Program-made: the position numbers and the translations under genes
The notes under the pieces: model-generated
Databases searched by the model: none
Seen by the model: the letters and a program-made list of their open reading frames with translations, nothing else
Told to the model about the DNA's origin: nothing
Part shown: positions 10,599-18,692 of the stretch, piece after piece
How positions within the stretch are numbered: the stretch's first letter is position 1
Layout: every line of letters begins with the position of its first letter
Source of the DNA: an uncultured Ilumatobacter sp.
GTDB lineage: Bacteria; Actinomycetota; Acidimicrobiia; Acidimicrobiales; Ilumatobacteraceae
Length of the DNA: 64,000 nucleotides
Direction of reading: 5' to 3'
NCBI GenBank assembly: GCA_905480335.1
Contig: CAJQPY010000031.1
Location: forward strand, 1-64,000

Positions 10599-11672
10599 AT
10601 GAAGACCACCTCACGCCGCACTCCCCGTCGGTTGGCCGCCGGCCTGGCCGTCGGAGCGCTTGCCCTCGCAGCATGCGGTTCCGACAGCAACGACGCCGAC
10701 GAGAGCGCCACCACCGAGGCTGCGGCCGAAGAGTCCAGTGAGTCATCGGGCGAAGAGTCCGCTGAAGCCGGCACGATCGTCGATGTTGCGGTCGGCGCTG
10801 GAACGTTCAATACGCTCGTCGCTGCGGTGACCGCTGCCGGCCTGGCCGAGACGCTGTCGGGCGAGGGCCCGTTCACGGTGTTTGCGCCGACCGACGATGC
10901 GTTCGCTGCGCTGCCTGATGGCCTTGTCGACGCACTGCTTCTCCCAGAGAATGAGGCGGCGCTCACCGCCGTGCTCACCTACCACGTGCTCGGCGCCGAA
11001 GTACCGTCGTCCGATGTCGCCCCGGGTGACGTCGAGACGCTGCAGGGCGAGAGCATCACGATCGGAGTCGAAGACGGCACCGTAACTGTCAACGATGCGA
11101 CGGTGACGGCGGTCGACGTCGAAGCCAGCAATGGTGTCATCCATGTGATCGACGCTGTGCTCGTGCCGCCGAGCATCGACGCCACGGCGCTCCTCGTTGC
11201 AGATGCAATGGAAGAGGACGCGATGGAGGAAGAAGATGAGGCCGGCACGATCGTCGACGTTGCTGTCGGCGCTGGATCGTTCGACACGTTGGTCGCTGCT
11301 GTGACGGCGGCCGGTTTGGCCGAGACGCTGTCAGGCGAGGGTCCGTTCACAGTGTTCGCACCGACGGATGAAGCGTTTGCCGCACTGCCGGACGGCCTCG
11401 TCGAGGCGCTGCTCCTGCCAGAGAATGTTGACGTCCTGACCGCTGTTCTCACATACCACGTGCTCGGTGCCGAAGTGCCGTCGTCCGATGTCGCCCCCGG
11501 TGACGTCGAGACTCTGGAAGGCGAGGACGTCACCATCGGCGTCGAAGACGGCACCGTGACAGTGAATCAGGCCACCGTCATTGCGGTTGATGTCGAGGCC
11601 AGCAACGGTGTGATCCACGTGATCGACGCTGTGCTCGTGCCGCCGAGCATCGACGTTTCCACGCTGCTCTGA
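10599..11672 (+). CDS. secreted lipoprotein with two tandem fasciclin domains
   Basis: A 357-residue exported lipoprotein. A twin-arginine-like basic N-terminus and hydrophobic segment end in the lipobox LALAAC (Cys26). An acidic Ser/Glu linker (about 27-55) leads to two fasciclin (FAS1/MPT70-like) domains at about 56-200 and 214-355, joined by a short acidic linker. FAS1 domains mediate adhesion or matrix contact. The start at 10599 is set by AAGGAGA 6 nt upstream; the open frame upstream has no support. The two domains are nearly identical, showing a recent internal duplication. The 293 bp before it hold no gene that I can see. Confidence 0.92.
   Translation: MKTTSRRTPRRLAAGLAVGALALAACGSDSNDADESATTEAAAEESSESSGEESAEAGTIVDVAVGAGTFNTLVAAVTAAGLAETLSGEGPFTVFAPTDDAFAALPDGLVDALLLPENEAALTAVLTYHVLGAEVPSSDVAPGDVETLQGESITIGVEDGTVTVNDATVTAVDVEASNGVIHVIDAVLVPPSIDATALLVADAMEEDAMEEEDEAGTIVDVAVGAGSFDTLVAAVTAAGLAETLSGEGPFTVFAPTDEAFAALPDGLVEALLLPENVDVLTAVLTYHVLGAEVPSSDVAPGDVETLEGEDVTIGVEDGTVTVNQATVIAVDVEASNGVIHVIDAVLVPPSIDVSTLL
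10767..11654 (+). repeat. intragenic tandem duplication encoding the two FAS1 domains
   Basis: DNA from 10767 recurs from 11241 with a constant offset of 474 bp (158 codons) to about 11180/11654. Long stretches match base for base, e.g. the end segment at 11151 and 11625. Most differences are at third positions, so both copies are under protein-level selection. Confidence 0.9.
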
Positions 11673-11706
11673 TACCAAAGTAGCCAGATAATTCTCGCTC
11701 CGACTT

Positions 11707-11752
11707 CGCCGTCGGTGACCGGACCCGCCGTCCGATCACCGGCGGCGTTGTC
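11707..11752 (+). terminator. strong GC-rich terminator hairpin after the fasciclin gene
   Basis: Bases 11707-11724 pair with 11730-11747: 17 pairs (one a G-U) and one C-A mismatch around the loop CCGCC. TTG follows. It lies between the fasciclin stop and the dehydratase start, separating the two units. Confidence 0.7.
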
Positions 11753-11774
11753 GTGTATCGGGCAAGATGCTCAG

Positions 11775-12203
11775 ATGAGTTCGTTGCCTGCCCCGATCGA
11801 TCTGTTGCCGCACCGTCCACCGTTCCTGCTCGTCGACGAACTGATTGCGATGGAACCAGGTGTCTCGGCGACCGGTGTGTGGCGGTTGACGGGCGATGAG
11901 TACTTCTTCGCCGGCCACTTCCCCGGACGACCGACCTTGCCCGGCGTCCTGATGTGTGAATCGATTGCTCAGGTGGGAGCGTGCGCCGTGCTCGCCGGCG
12001 AGCGATTCGCCGGCAAGCTTCCGCTGTTCGGCGGGCTCGACGGCGCTCGCTTCCGTCGTCAGGTCGTGCCCGGCGATGAGCTCATCATCGAGGTGCAGCT
12101 CGGGCGGATGTCCGCGCGTGCCGGCAAGGGCTCGGGAACGGTCAAAGTCGGCGGCGAGGTCGCCACGAGTTGCGACCTCATGTTCGTCCTGGCCGACGTC
12201 TGA
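11775..12203 (+). CDS. FabZ-type 3-hydroxyacyl-ACP dehydratase
   Basis: A 142-residue single hot-dog protein of the FabZ family, dehydrating 3-hydroxyacyl-ACP in type II fatty acid synthesis. It has DLLPHRPPFLLVDEL and the catalytic segment GHFPGRPTLPGVLMCE with His48 and Glu62. The ATG at 11775 gives the usual FabZ N-terminus. It faces the fabD-H-G-acpP-fabF cluster on the opposite strand, which otherwise lacks a dehydratase, so it probably supplies that step. Stop and the next start (GTG 12214) are 10 bp apart. I leave the symbol blank because paralogues exist in this phylum. Confidence 0.88.
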   Translation: MSSLPAPIDLLPHRPPFLLVDELIAMEPGVSATGVWRLTGDEYFFAGHFPGRPTLPGVLMCESIAQVGACAVLAGERFAGKLPLFGGLDGARFRRQVVPGDELIIEVQLGRMSARAGKGSGTVKVGGEVATSCDLMFVLADV

Positions 12204-12213
12204 CCACACAGTG

Positions 12214-12933
12214 CTCTACACGACGATCCTCTTCGATCTCGACCACACGCTGCTCGACTCACACGCGTCGGAAGCTGCGGCATTCGATGTCACGATGCGT
12301 TCGGTCGGGATCGACCCGACGCCCGAGGTCTTCGCTGCGTACCAGGGCCTCAACCAGGCGCTGTGGCGACAGGTCGAGGCGGGGGAGTTGAGCCCGAATG
12401 ATGTCAAGGTGCTCCGGTTCGAGCAACTCCTCGAGCGAGTCGGGGCCCGTGCGGATCCAGTCGAAATGGGTGCCACGTTTGTCGGTGGGCTCGCCGATCA
12501 TGGCGAGCTGTACGACGGCGCGTCTCAGCTCCTGGCCGACCTTGCCGTTTCGTGCCGACTTGCGCTGATCACCAATGGCATCGGCCAGGTGCAACGCGGG
12601 CGTCTCGACCGGCTGGGGCTGGCGGATGTCTTCGAAGTCGTGAGCATCAGCGGGGAGATGGGAACCAGCAAGCCCGGCCGGGCGATCTTCGACGCAACGC
12701 TCGATGCACTTGGCATCGATGATCGCAGCTCGGTCGTGATGATCGGCGACAGCCTGTCGAGCGACATTCAAGGTGGGATCAACGCCGGTGTCGACACCAT
12801 CTGGTTTAACCCGTTCGACGATGTGCGAGCGGACGGGGTCGCGCCGACGCACACGATCAGCGAACTCGGCGCCGTCCCGGGCATCGTTGCCGATGTCGAA
12901 CCGACTCGGCGTCAAGGGTTCGACGTCAGCTGA
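12214..12933 (+). CDS. YjjG-like HAD hydrolase (pyrimidine nucleotidase type)
   Basis: A 239-residue HAD-superfamily phosphatase. Motif I is LFDLDHTLLDS, motif II is LITNG, the Lys sits in GTSKPGRAIFD, and motif IV is VMIGDSLSSDIQGG. The wording resembles YjjG-type non-canonical pyrimidine nucleotidases, which hydrolyse dUMP-like or damaged nucleotides. The start is a GTG at 12214; an upstream open frame overlaps the dehydratase and is not credible. It forms a two-gene unit with the dehydratase and converges on fabF (22-bp gap). Substrate is inferred from family only. Confidence 0.83.
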   Translation, partial: LYTTILFDLDHTLLDSHASEAAAFDVTMRSVGIDPTPEVFAAYQGLNQALWRQVEAGELSPNDVKVLRFEQLLERVGARADPVEMGATFVGGLADHGELYDGASQLLADLAVSCRLALITNGIGQVQRGRLDRLGLADVFEVVSISGEMGTSKPGRAIFDATLDALGIDDRSSVVMIGDSLSSDIQGGINAGVDTIWFNPFDDVRADGVAPTHTISELGAVPGIVADVEPTRRQGFDVS

Positions 12934-12955
12934 AGGTGCAGTCGTCGGACGGTTG

Positions 12956-14158
12956 CTATGTGGCCGGAGCGATGACGATTGAACCGTTGTGTCCACCGAA
13001 TCCGAAGTTGTTCGAGATCGACGGCCCTGGGGTCCAGGGTCGGGCGTTGCCGACCACCAGATCGATCTCCATGCCGTCGTCAGGCGTTTCCGTGTTCGCC
13101 GTCGGCGGGATCAATTCGTGTTCGATCGATAGCAGCAGCGCAGCGGCTTCGAGTGCACCGGCCGCACCAAGCGCGTGGCCGGTGACACCCTTCGTCGAGA
13201 CGACCGGCACGGCGTTGGGTCCGAAGACCTCGGTTATCGCGGCGGCCTCGGCAGCGTCGTTCAACGGTGTCGATGTGCCATGAGCGTTCACCTGGCGGAT
13301 GTCGCCCGGCTCGATACCGGACTCAGCGAGCGCGAGACGCATGCAGGCGATCGCGCCGACTCCGCCGGGTGACGGCGCGGTGATGTGGTGTGCGTCGGCG
13401 TTGCTGGCGCCGCCGAGCACCTCACCGAGAATTCGTGCTCCCCGGGCTTCGGCGCTCGACCACTCCTCGAGGATCAGGACCGCGCTGCCCTCGCCCATGA
13501 CGAATCCGTTGCGTCCAGCAGCGAATGGCTGGCTGACACCAGAGGTCGAGAGCGCCGTCATGTTCTGGAACCCTGCGAGCCCCGTGATCGTTCCGGCCGA
13601 CTCGGCGCCGCCCGTGGCGACGGCGTCGACCACGCCCCACTTGATCAGCCGAGCGGCATAGTTGACCGCATGGCTCCCTGCAGCGCAGGCCGTCGTGATC
13701 GTCTCGTTCGGACCTTGGAGCCCGTAGCGCATCGAAATCGCCGCGCCAGCGGCGTTGGTCATCATCATCGGGACGAGGAACGGTGAGACCCGTCGCTCGC
13801 CCTTTTCGAGGCGGACCTGGATCTGTTCTTCGAGGGTGTGCAGCCCGCCGACGCCGGTGGCGAAGATGGTGCCGAAGCGGCCGGCTTCGACACCGATCGC
13901 GTCGAAGCCGCCGGCCTGCTCGAACGCCTCGGCGGCTGCGGCCAGGGAGAACTGTTCGACGCGGTCTGCACGTCGGGCCTGCTTCGCGTTCTCGAAGAAG
14001 GGGGTCGGGTCCCAGTCCTCGATTTCGAGCGAGCGTCCACCCGCCGCGCCCGGGCCGAGCAGCCCCGACCAGTAGCGTTGCGCGCCGATTCCGGCCGGGG
14101 CGACGACACCGAGCCCGGTGATCGCGACCCGACGCAACCCGGCCGGGTCGGTCGTCAT
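12956..14158 (-). CDS. fabF: 3-oxoacyl-ACP synthase II
   Basis: Elongating ketosynthase of type II fatty acid synthesis, joining malonyl-ACP to acyl-ACP. The 400-residue protein has the full Cys-His-His triad: Cys158 in ITTACAAGSHA, His293 in NAHGTSTPLND, His328 in KGVTGHALGAAG. The start is the ATG at 14158 (MTTDPAGLRR); 35 further upstream codons overlap the acyl carrier protein gene in another frame and are rejected. It is the last gene of the fabD-H-G-acpP-fabF cluster, 10 bp after acpP. Confidence 0.95.
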   Translation of the reverse strand: MTTDPAGLRRVAITGLGVVAPAGIGAQRYWSGLLGPGAAGGRSLEIEDWDPTPFFENAKQARRADRVEQFSLAAAAEAFEQAGGFDAIGVEAGRFGTIFATGVGGLHTLEEQIQVRLEKGERRVSPFLVPMMMTNAAGAAISMRYGLQGPNETITTACAAGSHAVNYAARLIKWGVVDAVATGGAESAGTITGLAGFQNMTALSTSGVSQPFAAGRNGFVMGEGSAVLILEEWSSAEARGARILGEVLGGASNADAHHITAPSPGGVGAIACMRLALAESGIEPGDIRQVNAHGTSTPLNDAAEAAAITEVFGPNAVPVVSTKGVTGHALGAAGALEAAALLLSIEHELIPPTANTETPDDGMEIDLVVGNARPWTPGPSISNNFGFGGHNGSIVIAPAT

Positions 14159-14168
14159 GCTCGTTGAC

Positions 14169-14405
14169 TCAGACTTTGGCAACGACGAGGTCGTAGGCGG
14201 ACTGGACGGTCTCGACGCCTTCGAGGTCTTCTTCGGGGACTTCGATGTCGAACTCCTCTTCAAGCGCCATCACGAGCTCGACCAAGTCGAGGCTGTCTGC
14301 ATCGAGATCGTCGCCGAATTTGGCGTCCAGGACAACAGCGCTCTCCTCGACCGAGAGCACTTCGACGGCGCACTTGCGGAAGCGTGCGAACAGTTCTTCA
14401 TTCAC
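14169..14405 (-). CDS. acpP: acyl carrier protein
   Basis: The 78-residue carrier that holds growing acyl chains on a phosphopantetheine arm. The attachment motif is [10 protein letters not shown] with Ser38. The protein is acidic and has the normal four-helix length. The start is a GTG at 14405 with GGAG 7 nt upstream. It sits between fabG (51-bp gap) and fabF (10-bp gap). Confidence 0.96.
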   Translation of the reverse strand: MNEELFARFRKCAVEVLSVEESAVVLDAKFGDDLDADSLDLVELVMALEEEFDIEVPEEDLEGVETVQSAYDLVVAKV

Positions 14406-14456
14406 GGGGATTCTCCAATTTGTTGGTTGTGTCGGATTGTAGAGGTGGGCGAGGCG

Positions 14457-15182
14457 TCAATGGCCCATCCCGAGCCCACCGTCGACCGGGATCACTGCGC
14501 CGGTAATGTACGCGCCATCCGACCCGGCCAGGAAACTGACGACGCCGGCGATCTCGTCCGGATCGGCCATGCGTGCGAGCGGCACTGCGGCGGTGATCGC
14601 GGCGAGTTGGTCGTCGGACAGTGAAGCGGTCATGTCGGTGGCAACGGGGCCGGGGGCAACGACGTTCACGGTGATCGAACGGGAGCCGAGCTCACGCGCA
14701 AGGGAGCGGGCGAACCCGACCAGCCCTGCTTTGGAGGCCGCATAGTTCGACTGACCGGCTTGTCCGAGGAGGCCGACGACCGACGACATCAGAATGATTC
14801 GCCCACGTCGTGCTTTGAGCATGCCCTTTGCGGCGCGTTTGGTGACCCGGTACGACGCCGTCAGGTTCGCGTCCAGCACGGAAGCGAAGTCGTGCTCGGT
14901 CATCCGCAGCAAGAGCCCGTCCCTGGTGACGCCGGCGTTCGAGACGAGGACCTCGACGGTGCCTCCGAAGTGTTCCTCGACGGCAGCGAACGCGGCGTCG
15001 ACCTGGCTGGTGTCGGTGACATCGCACCGGACCCCGAACAGACCGTCGGGTGGCGGTGACGAGTTGTACGTGACCGCAACGCGTTCGCCGGCGGCAGCCA
15101 GACGACGTGCGCACGCGAGACCGATGCCGCGCGAGCCTCCTGTGACGAGGACGATGCGTCCGCTGGTGGCTGGTTCGCTCAT
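14457..15182 (-). CDS. fabG: 3-oxoacyl-ACP reductase
   Basis: NADPH-dependent ketoreductase of fatty acid synthesis, a 241-residue short-chain dehydrogenase. The cofactor motif is VTGGSRGIG (13-21), the structural motif is NAG (82-84), and the catalytic residues are Ser133/134, Tyr147 and Lys151 (NYAASK). The ATG at 15182 has GGAG upstream and overlaps the fabH stop by 4 bp, typical of translational coupling. The longer open frame to 15644 runs through fabH and is a shadow. Its position inside the cluster supports a fatty-acid role over a catabolic one. Confidence 0.93.
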   Translation of the reverse strand: MSEPATSGRIVLVTGGSRGIGLACARRLAAAGERVAVTYNSSPPPDGLFGVRCDVTDTSQVDAAFAAVEEHFGGTVEVLVSNAGVTRDGLLLRMTEHDFASVLDANLTASYRVTKRAAKGMLKARRGRIILMSSVVGLLGQAGQSNYAASKAGLVGFARSLARELGSRSITVNVVAPGPVATDMTASLSDDQLAAITAAVPLARMADPDEIAGVVSFLAGSDGAYITGAVIPVDGGLGMGH

Positions 15183-16159
15183 GTCGTGTCTCCGGAATTC
15201 GTGGTGGCGTGGGGGCTCCAGCGGACGACGGCGCTGGCGGCGGACATGCCGGCGCCAAACCCGACGAAGAGGATCAAGTCGCCATCGGTGACGCGGTCCT
15301 GGTCGAGCGCCTCGGCGAGTGCGAGCGGGACCGACGCCGACGATGTGTTGCCGGTCCGATCGAGCACGATCGACGCCCGCTCCATCGGGATTCCGAGTCG
15401 GTCGAGCGACGCGGAGATGATCCGGATGTTGGCCTGGTGGGGGACCGCCAGCGCGATGTCGTCGGCGGCGACGCCTGCGCTTGCCATCGCATTCGTTGCC
15501 GAATCGACCATTAAGCGAACGGCTCGCCGGAAGACCTCTTTGCCCTCCATCTGCAGGAAGCCGCCGACTTCGGCGAACAGTGCGCTCTCCGCTTCGCCGA
15601 GTGAGTCGAGATCCCAGCCGAGCATCTGGCCCGGCCCGTCGCATGCCTGGACAACCGCGGCACCGGAACCGTTACCGAAGAGAATGCCGGTGTTTCGATC
15701 GGTGTAGTCGGTGATCCGGTCGAGGGTGTCGGTCCCGATGACGAGCACCGTCTGGGCGCCCATCGCGATCAGGCCATGGGCGTTGACGAGCGCGTACACC
15801 CAGCCGGAGCAGGCGGCATTGAGATCGAACGCTCCGCACGAAGACAGGCCGAGCAGGTTCTGGACGGTGGATGACGACGCGGGCACCGTGCGGTCGGGTG
15901 TGGTGGTCGCCAGGATCAGCGCGTCGACGTCAGCGGGGTCGACGCCGGCCATTTGAAGAGCGGCGCGTCCGGACTCGGCCGACAGTCCTGCGGTTGTGCC
16001 GCCGACGTGACGTTGCGAGATTCCGGTTCGATCGCGAATCCACACGTGGTCGGTGTCCATCATTGACTCAAGATCGATGTTGGTGAGGATTTTGTTCGGC
16101 AGGGCAGTGCCCCAGCCGGTGATGACGGCACCTTTGGCGCCGCTGGGAGTTGCAGGCAT
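15179..16159 (-). CDS. fabH: 3-oxoacyl-ACP synthase III
   Basis: Initiating ketosynthase that condenses an acyl-CoA starter with malonyl-ACP. The 326-residue protein has the FabH triad Cys117 (LNAACSGWVYAL), His241 (PHQANIRI) and Asn271 (GNTSSASVP). It starts 6 bp after fabD ends and overlaps fabG by 4 bp. Starter preference (acetyl versus branched) cannot be read from the sequence. Confidence 0.95.
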   Translation of the reverse strand: MPATPSGAKGAVITGWGTALPNKILTNIDLESMMDTDHVWIRDRTGISQRHVGGTTAGLSAESGRAALQMAGVDPADVDALILATTTPDRTVPASSSTVQNLLGLSSCGAFDLNAACSGWVYALVNAHGLIAMGAQTVLVIGTDTLDRITDYTDRNTGILFGNGSGAAVVQACDGPGQMLGWDLDSLGEAESALFAEVGGFLQMEGKEVFRRAVRLMVDSATNAMASAGVAADDIALAVPHQANIRIISASLDRLGIPMERASIVLDRTGNTSSASVPLALAEALDQDRVTDGDLILFVGFGAGMSAASAVVRWSPHATTNSGDTT

Positions 16160-16165
16160 CTACGG

Positions 16166-17338
16166 TCAGTCCGTTCTGAGCCAGGCGATCGGTTGACGGA
16201 GTGTCACTCGCTCGGTATCGACGGCGATGTAGCTCTGGAGGAGTCCGGCGAACGGCGATCGGACCTCGGCCTCGCCGACATGGCCGATCACGGTGCCGAC
16301 GTCGATCCGGGAGCCGTCACCGATGCCGTGGATTGGAGTGAAGAGACCGGCGGCCGGGCTGACCACGAGTCGTTCGACGGCGAACAGGTGCTCCCCTTCG
16401 AGTTGCGCGACGTGCATGGTTGCCGAGGCATCGACCCACTCGAGCAGCTTGTCGAGATCATCGGGTGTGGCGATCGAGATCGTCCGACCGGACGTGGTTC
16501 GCTTGGCCATGCCGCTCAGGACGCCGCCGGGTCCGAGCTCGGCGAAGTCGGTGACCCCTTCGGCCTCGAGGGTGAGCAGGCTCTGGCGCCAGCGCACGGG
16601 GCTCGACAACTGTGCAGAGAGCAAGCTCGTCCAGTCGGCGCCGAGGTGATGCGGCTTGGCATCCACGTTCGAGACAACCGGGACGTCGCTGTCGCGGGGG
16701 TCGGCAGAGCCGATGGCATCGCGGAGGCGGTCGCGTGCTGCGGCCATGAACGGCGTGTGGAACGCGCCGGACACTTGTAGTGCCATGACCCGCTTCGCAC
16801 CCAAATCCTTCGCATGGGCGGATGCCCGGTCGACGCCGTCCGGTGAGCCGGCGATGACGACTTGGCCCGGCGCGTTGTAGTTCGCGACCCAGACGTCCGC
16901 GTCTGCCAGGTTGCACGCAACACCGACCTGGTCGTCATCGAGGCCGAGGACGGCGGCCATCGTGCCGGGTTGGGTGAGGCCGGCTTCGTGCATCGCCGCG
17001 GCGCGCGCCGAGACGAGCCGGATTCCGTCGTCGAAGCCGAGCGAGCCGGTCGCCGTGAGCGCGGTGTATTCGCCGAGGCTGTGGCCGGCGCAGAAGCTCG
17101 CGTCGATACCGATCCGGCTCACCGCATCGAGTACGACAAGGCTCGATACGAAGGTGGTCAGCTGGGCGTTGCGGGTGTCCTTCAGTTCGTCGGCGTCGGC
17201 ATCGCACAGCAGCGCGGCGACGTCGCGGCCGGCCACCTCGCTTGCTTCGTCGACGAGTTCCCAACTCTCGTGTTCCTGCCAGGGGCGCCCCATGCCGGGA
17301 CGTTGCGACCCCTGTCCGGGGAACGTAAAAGCGAGCAT
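16166..17338 (-). CDS. fabD: malonyl-CoA:ACP transacylase with C-terminal biotinyl/lipoyl-like domain
   Basis: Loads malonate onto acyl carrier protein. Residues 1-300 are a complete transacylase: GQGSQRPGMG, nucleophile Ser87 in GHSLGEYTAL, and His194 in GAFHTPF. The protein then continues to 390 residues, about 80 longer than usual FabD. Residues about 320-388 read as a biotinyl/lipoyl-type barrel (VVSPAAGLFTPI ... SPFAGLLQSYIAV ... QPIAWL), but the turn that would hold the modified Lys is missing, so it is unlikely to be biotinylated. No Shine-Dalgarno is seen; TAGATT lies just upstream of the ATG, so the message may be leaderless. It heads the cluster. Confidence 0.92.
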   Translation of the reverse strand: MLAFTFPGQGSQRPGMGRPWQEHESWELVDEASEVAGRDVAALLCDADADELKDTRNAQLTTFVSSLVVLDAVSRIGIDASFCAGHSLGEYTALTATGSLGFDDGIRLVSARAAAMHEAGLTQPGTMAAVLGLDDDQVGVACNLADADVWVANYNAPGQVVIAGSPDGVDRASAHAKDLGAKRVMALQVSGAFHTPFMAAARDRLRDAIGSADPRDSDVPVVSNVDAKPHHLGADWTSLLSAQLSSPVRWRQSLLTLEAEGVTDFAELGPGGVLSGMAKRTTSGRTISIATPDDLDKLLEWVDASATMHVAQLEGEHLFAVERLVVSPAAGLFTPIHGIGDGSRIDVGTVIGHVGEAEVRSPFAGLLQSYIAVDTERVTLRQPIAWLRTD

Positions 17339-17464
17339 GATCGCCGAATCTAGACGAGCATGGAGGATGAACGGACCTTACCGGTGGGTAACCCGGTGAC
17401 GGGTCTCGATGGTCGGTTGACGGCGAGGCCGGGTTCCAGCAGACTCCGCCGGGCCGCTGTGTTG

Positions 17465-17538
17465 TACCCCGGGTCGGACTTGAACCGACACTGGACGGTG
17501 TTTGAGACCGTTGCCTCTGCCAATTGGGCTACCGGGGC
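17465..17538 (-). tRNA. tRNA with CAA (Leu) anticodon and short variable loop
   Basis: A complete 74-nt cloverleaf. Acceptor GCCCCGG pairs with CCGGGGT (first pair G-U), discriminator A. The D arm carries AATTGG. The anticodon stem ACGGT/ACCGT encloses CTCAAAC, giving anticodon CAA. The variable loop is only CCAGT (5 nt), and the T arm is GTCGG-TTCAAGT-CCGAC. CCA is not encoded. Leucine tRNAs normally have a long variable arm; this one is built like class I, so its charging identity is uncertain. It lies between fabD and a coiled-coil gene. Confidence 0.85.
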
Positions 17539-17635
17539 GTGCGGGTGATGACGATATCGGGTGGACACGCCTGCCAGCGCCCGCTACCGGCTTCTCGCCC
17601 GCCGAGTCGCCGGTCGTCCGCATACGATCCGAGTC

Positions 17636-17926
17636 GTGTCGAAGCGGTCGATCAAGCGCAAGCTCGCCAAGATGTCGTCGCGGCTCACCACGCTGCGCGC
17701 CGAGTGCATCGCCTTGGAGGAGCAGATGCGCTTCCTGGCCGACGATGCCGACGACTCGGCGGTTCGGGCGATGGTCGCCGACAACACGGCAGTGACTCGC
17801 GAAGCGCGTGAGGCACGAGAACATGCGGAGGCCTACCGGCGTCAACATGAGCGGGTGGTCGCTGAGATCGATGAGCTGGCACGTCGTCAGGACGAACTGC
17901 TCGACGAGTTGGTCGCCACCGACTGA
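17636..17926 (+). CDS. small coiled-coil protein of unknown function
   Basis: A 96-residue charged protein that is almost entirely heptad-like helix (KRKLAKMSSRLTTLRAECIA, then Arg/Glu-rich segments), so a coiled coil is expected. I place the start at the GTG at 17636 because the preceding 25 codons look non-coding. No signal peptide, membrane segment or enzymatic motif is seen. It lies 140 bp before the antitermination regulator on the same strand. I do not recognise a named family. Confidence 0.6.
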   Translation: MSKRSIKRKLAKMSSRLTTLRAECIALEEQMRFLADDADDSAVRAMVADNTAVTREAREAREHAEAYRRQHERVVAEIDELARRQDELLDELVATD

Positions 17927-18066
17927 ATCGGCACGGCCCCCGGCCCCCTCGGCATCCGTTCTGAATGCGTTCGCTCACCATCGCGAGCGCCGCTCGAGGA
18001 TCACCAACGGGGGCTGATCGGTCCTTGCCGTACGCCAGCCCACTCGAATCCCGCTATAACACTGAC

Positions 18067-18651
18067 ATGCCTTTGCGCGTCGTGATTGCCGAAGACGAAG
18101 CCATCATCCGGATGGACCTGCGTGAGACGCTGCAGGAAGAGGGCTATGACGTGGTGGGTGAGACCGGTCGTGGTGACACCGTGGTCGACCTGATCCGGGA
18201 AACCAAGCCAGACCTGGCGATTCTTGACATCAAGATGCCCGGCGCCGATGGACTCGAAGCGGCACGGGTCATCAACGCCGAGCGGTTGTGTGGCGTGTTG
18301 ATGCTGACGGCCTTCAGCCAGCGCGAAGTTGTCGAGGAGGCGCGCGACGCCGGAGCGCTGGCGTTTCTCGTCAAACCGTTCCAGAAGAGTGATCTGATCC
18401 CGGCGATCGAAGTGGCGATGGGGCGATTCCGTGAACTGACGGCGCTGTCCGGTGAGGTCGACGCTCTCGGTGATCAGCTCGAGGCGCGCAAGGTGATCGA
18501 TCGTGCCAAGGGACTGCTCACCGACGACGCCGGATTGTCCGAGAGCGACGCCTTCAACTTCATCCAGAAGACGGCGATGAGCGAGCGGACCCGGATGCGC
18601 GACGTCGCCGACCGGATCCTCGACGGATCACTGCGTCCGCCGATCGACTGA
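18067..18651 (+). CDS. pdtaR: ANTAR-domain response regulator (PdtaR-like)
   Basis: A 194-residue response regulator. The receiver domain (1-120) has the acidic pocket Glu9-Asp10-Glu11, phospho-acceptor Asp54 (LDIKMPG), Thr81 and Lys103. The C-terminal ANTAR domain (about 125-188) binds paired RNA hairpins and prevents transcription termination. In Mycobacterium the orthologue (Rv1626) also lies near polA-rpsA-coaE and is activated by the PdtaS histidine kinase; no kinase gene is in this window. The ATG at 18067 gives the conserved N-terminus. Confidence 0.93.
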   Translation: MPLRVVIAEDEAIIRMDLRETLQEEGYDVVGETGRGDTVVDLIRETKPDLAILDIKMPGADGLEAARVINAERLCGVLMLTAFSQREVVEEARDAGALAFLVKPFQKSDLIPAIEVAMGRFRELTALSGEVDALGDQLEARKVIDRAKGLLTDDAGLSESDAFNFIQKTAMSERTRMRDVADRILDGSLRPPID

Positions 18652-18692
18652 CCGCAACGATTCAACGCAACGACTACACGATCGGAGCCCAC

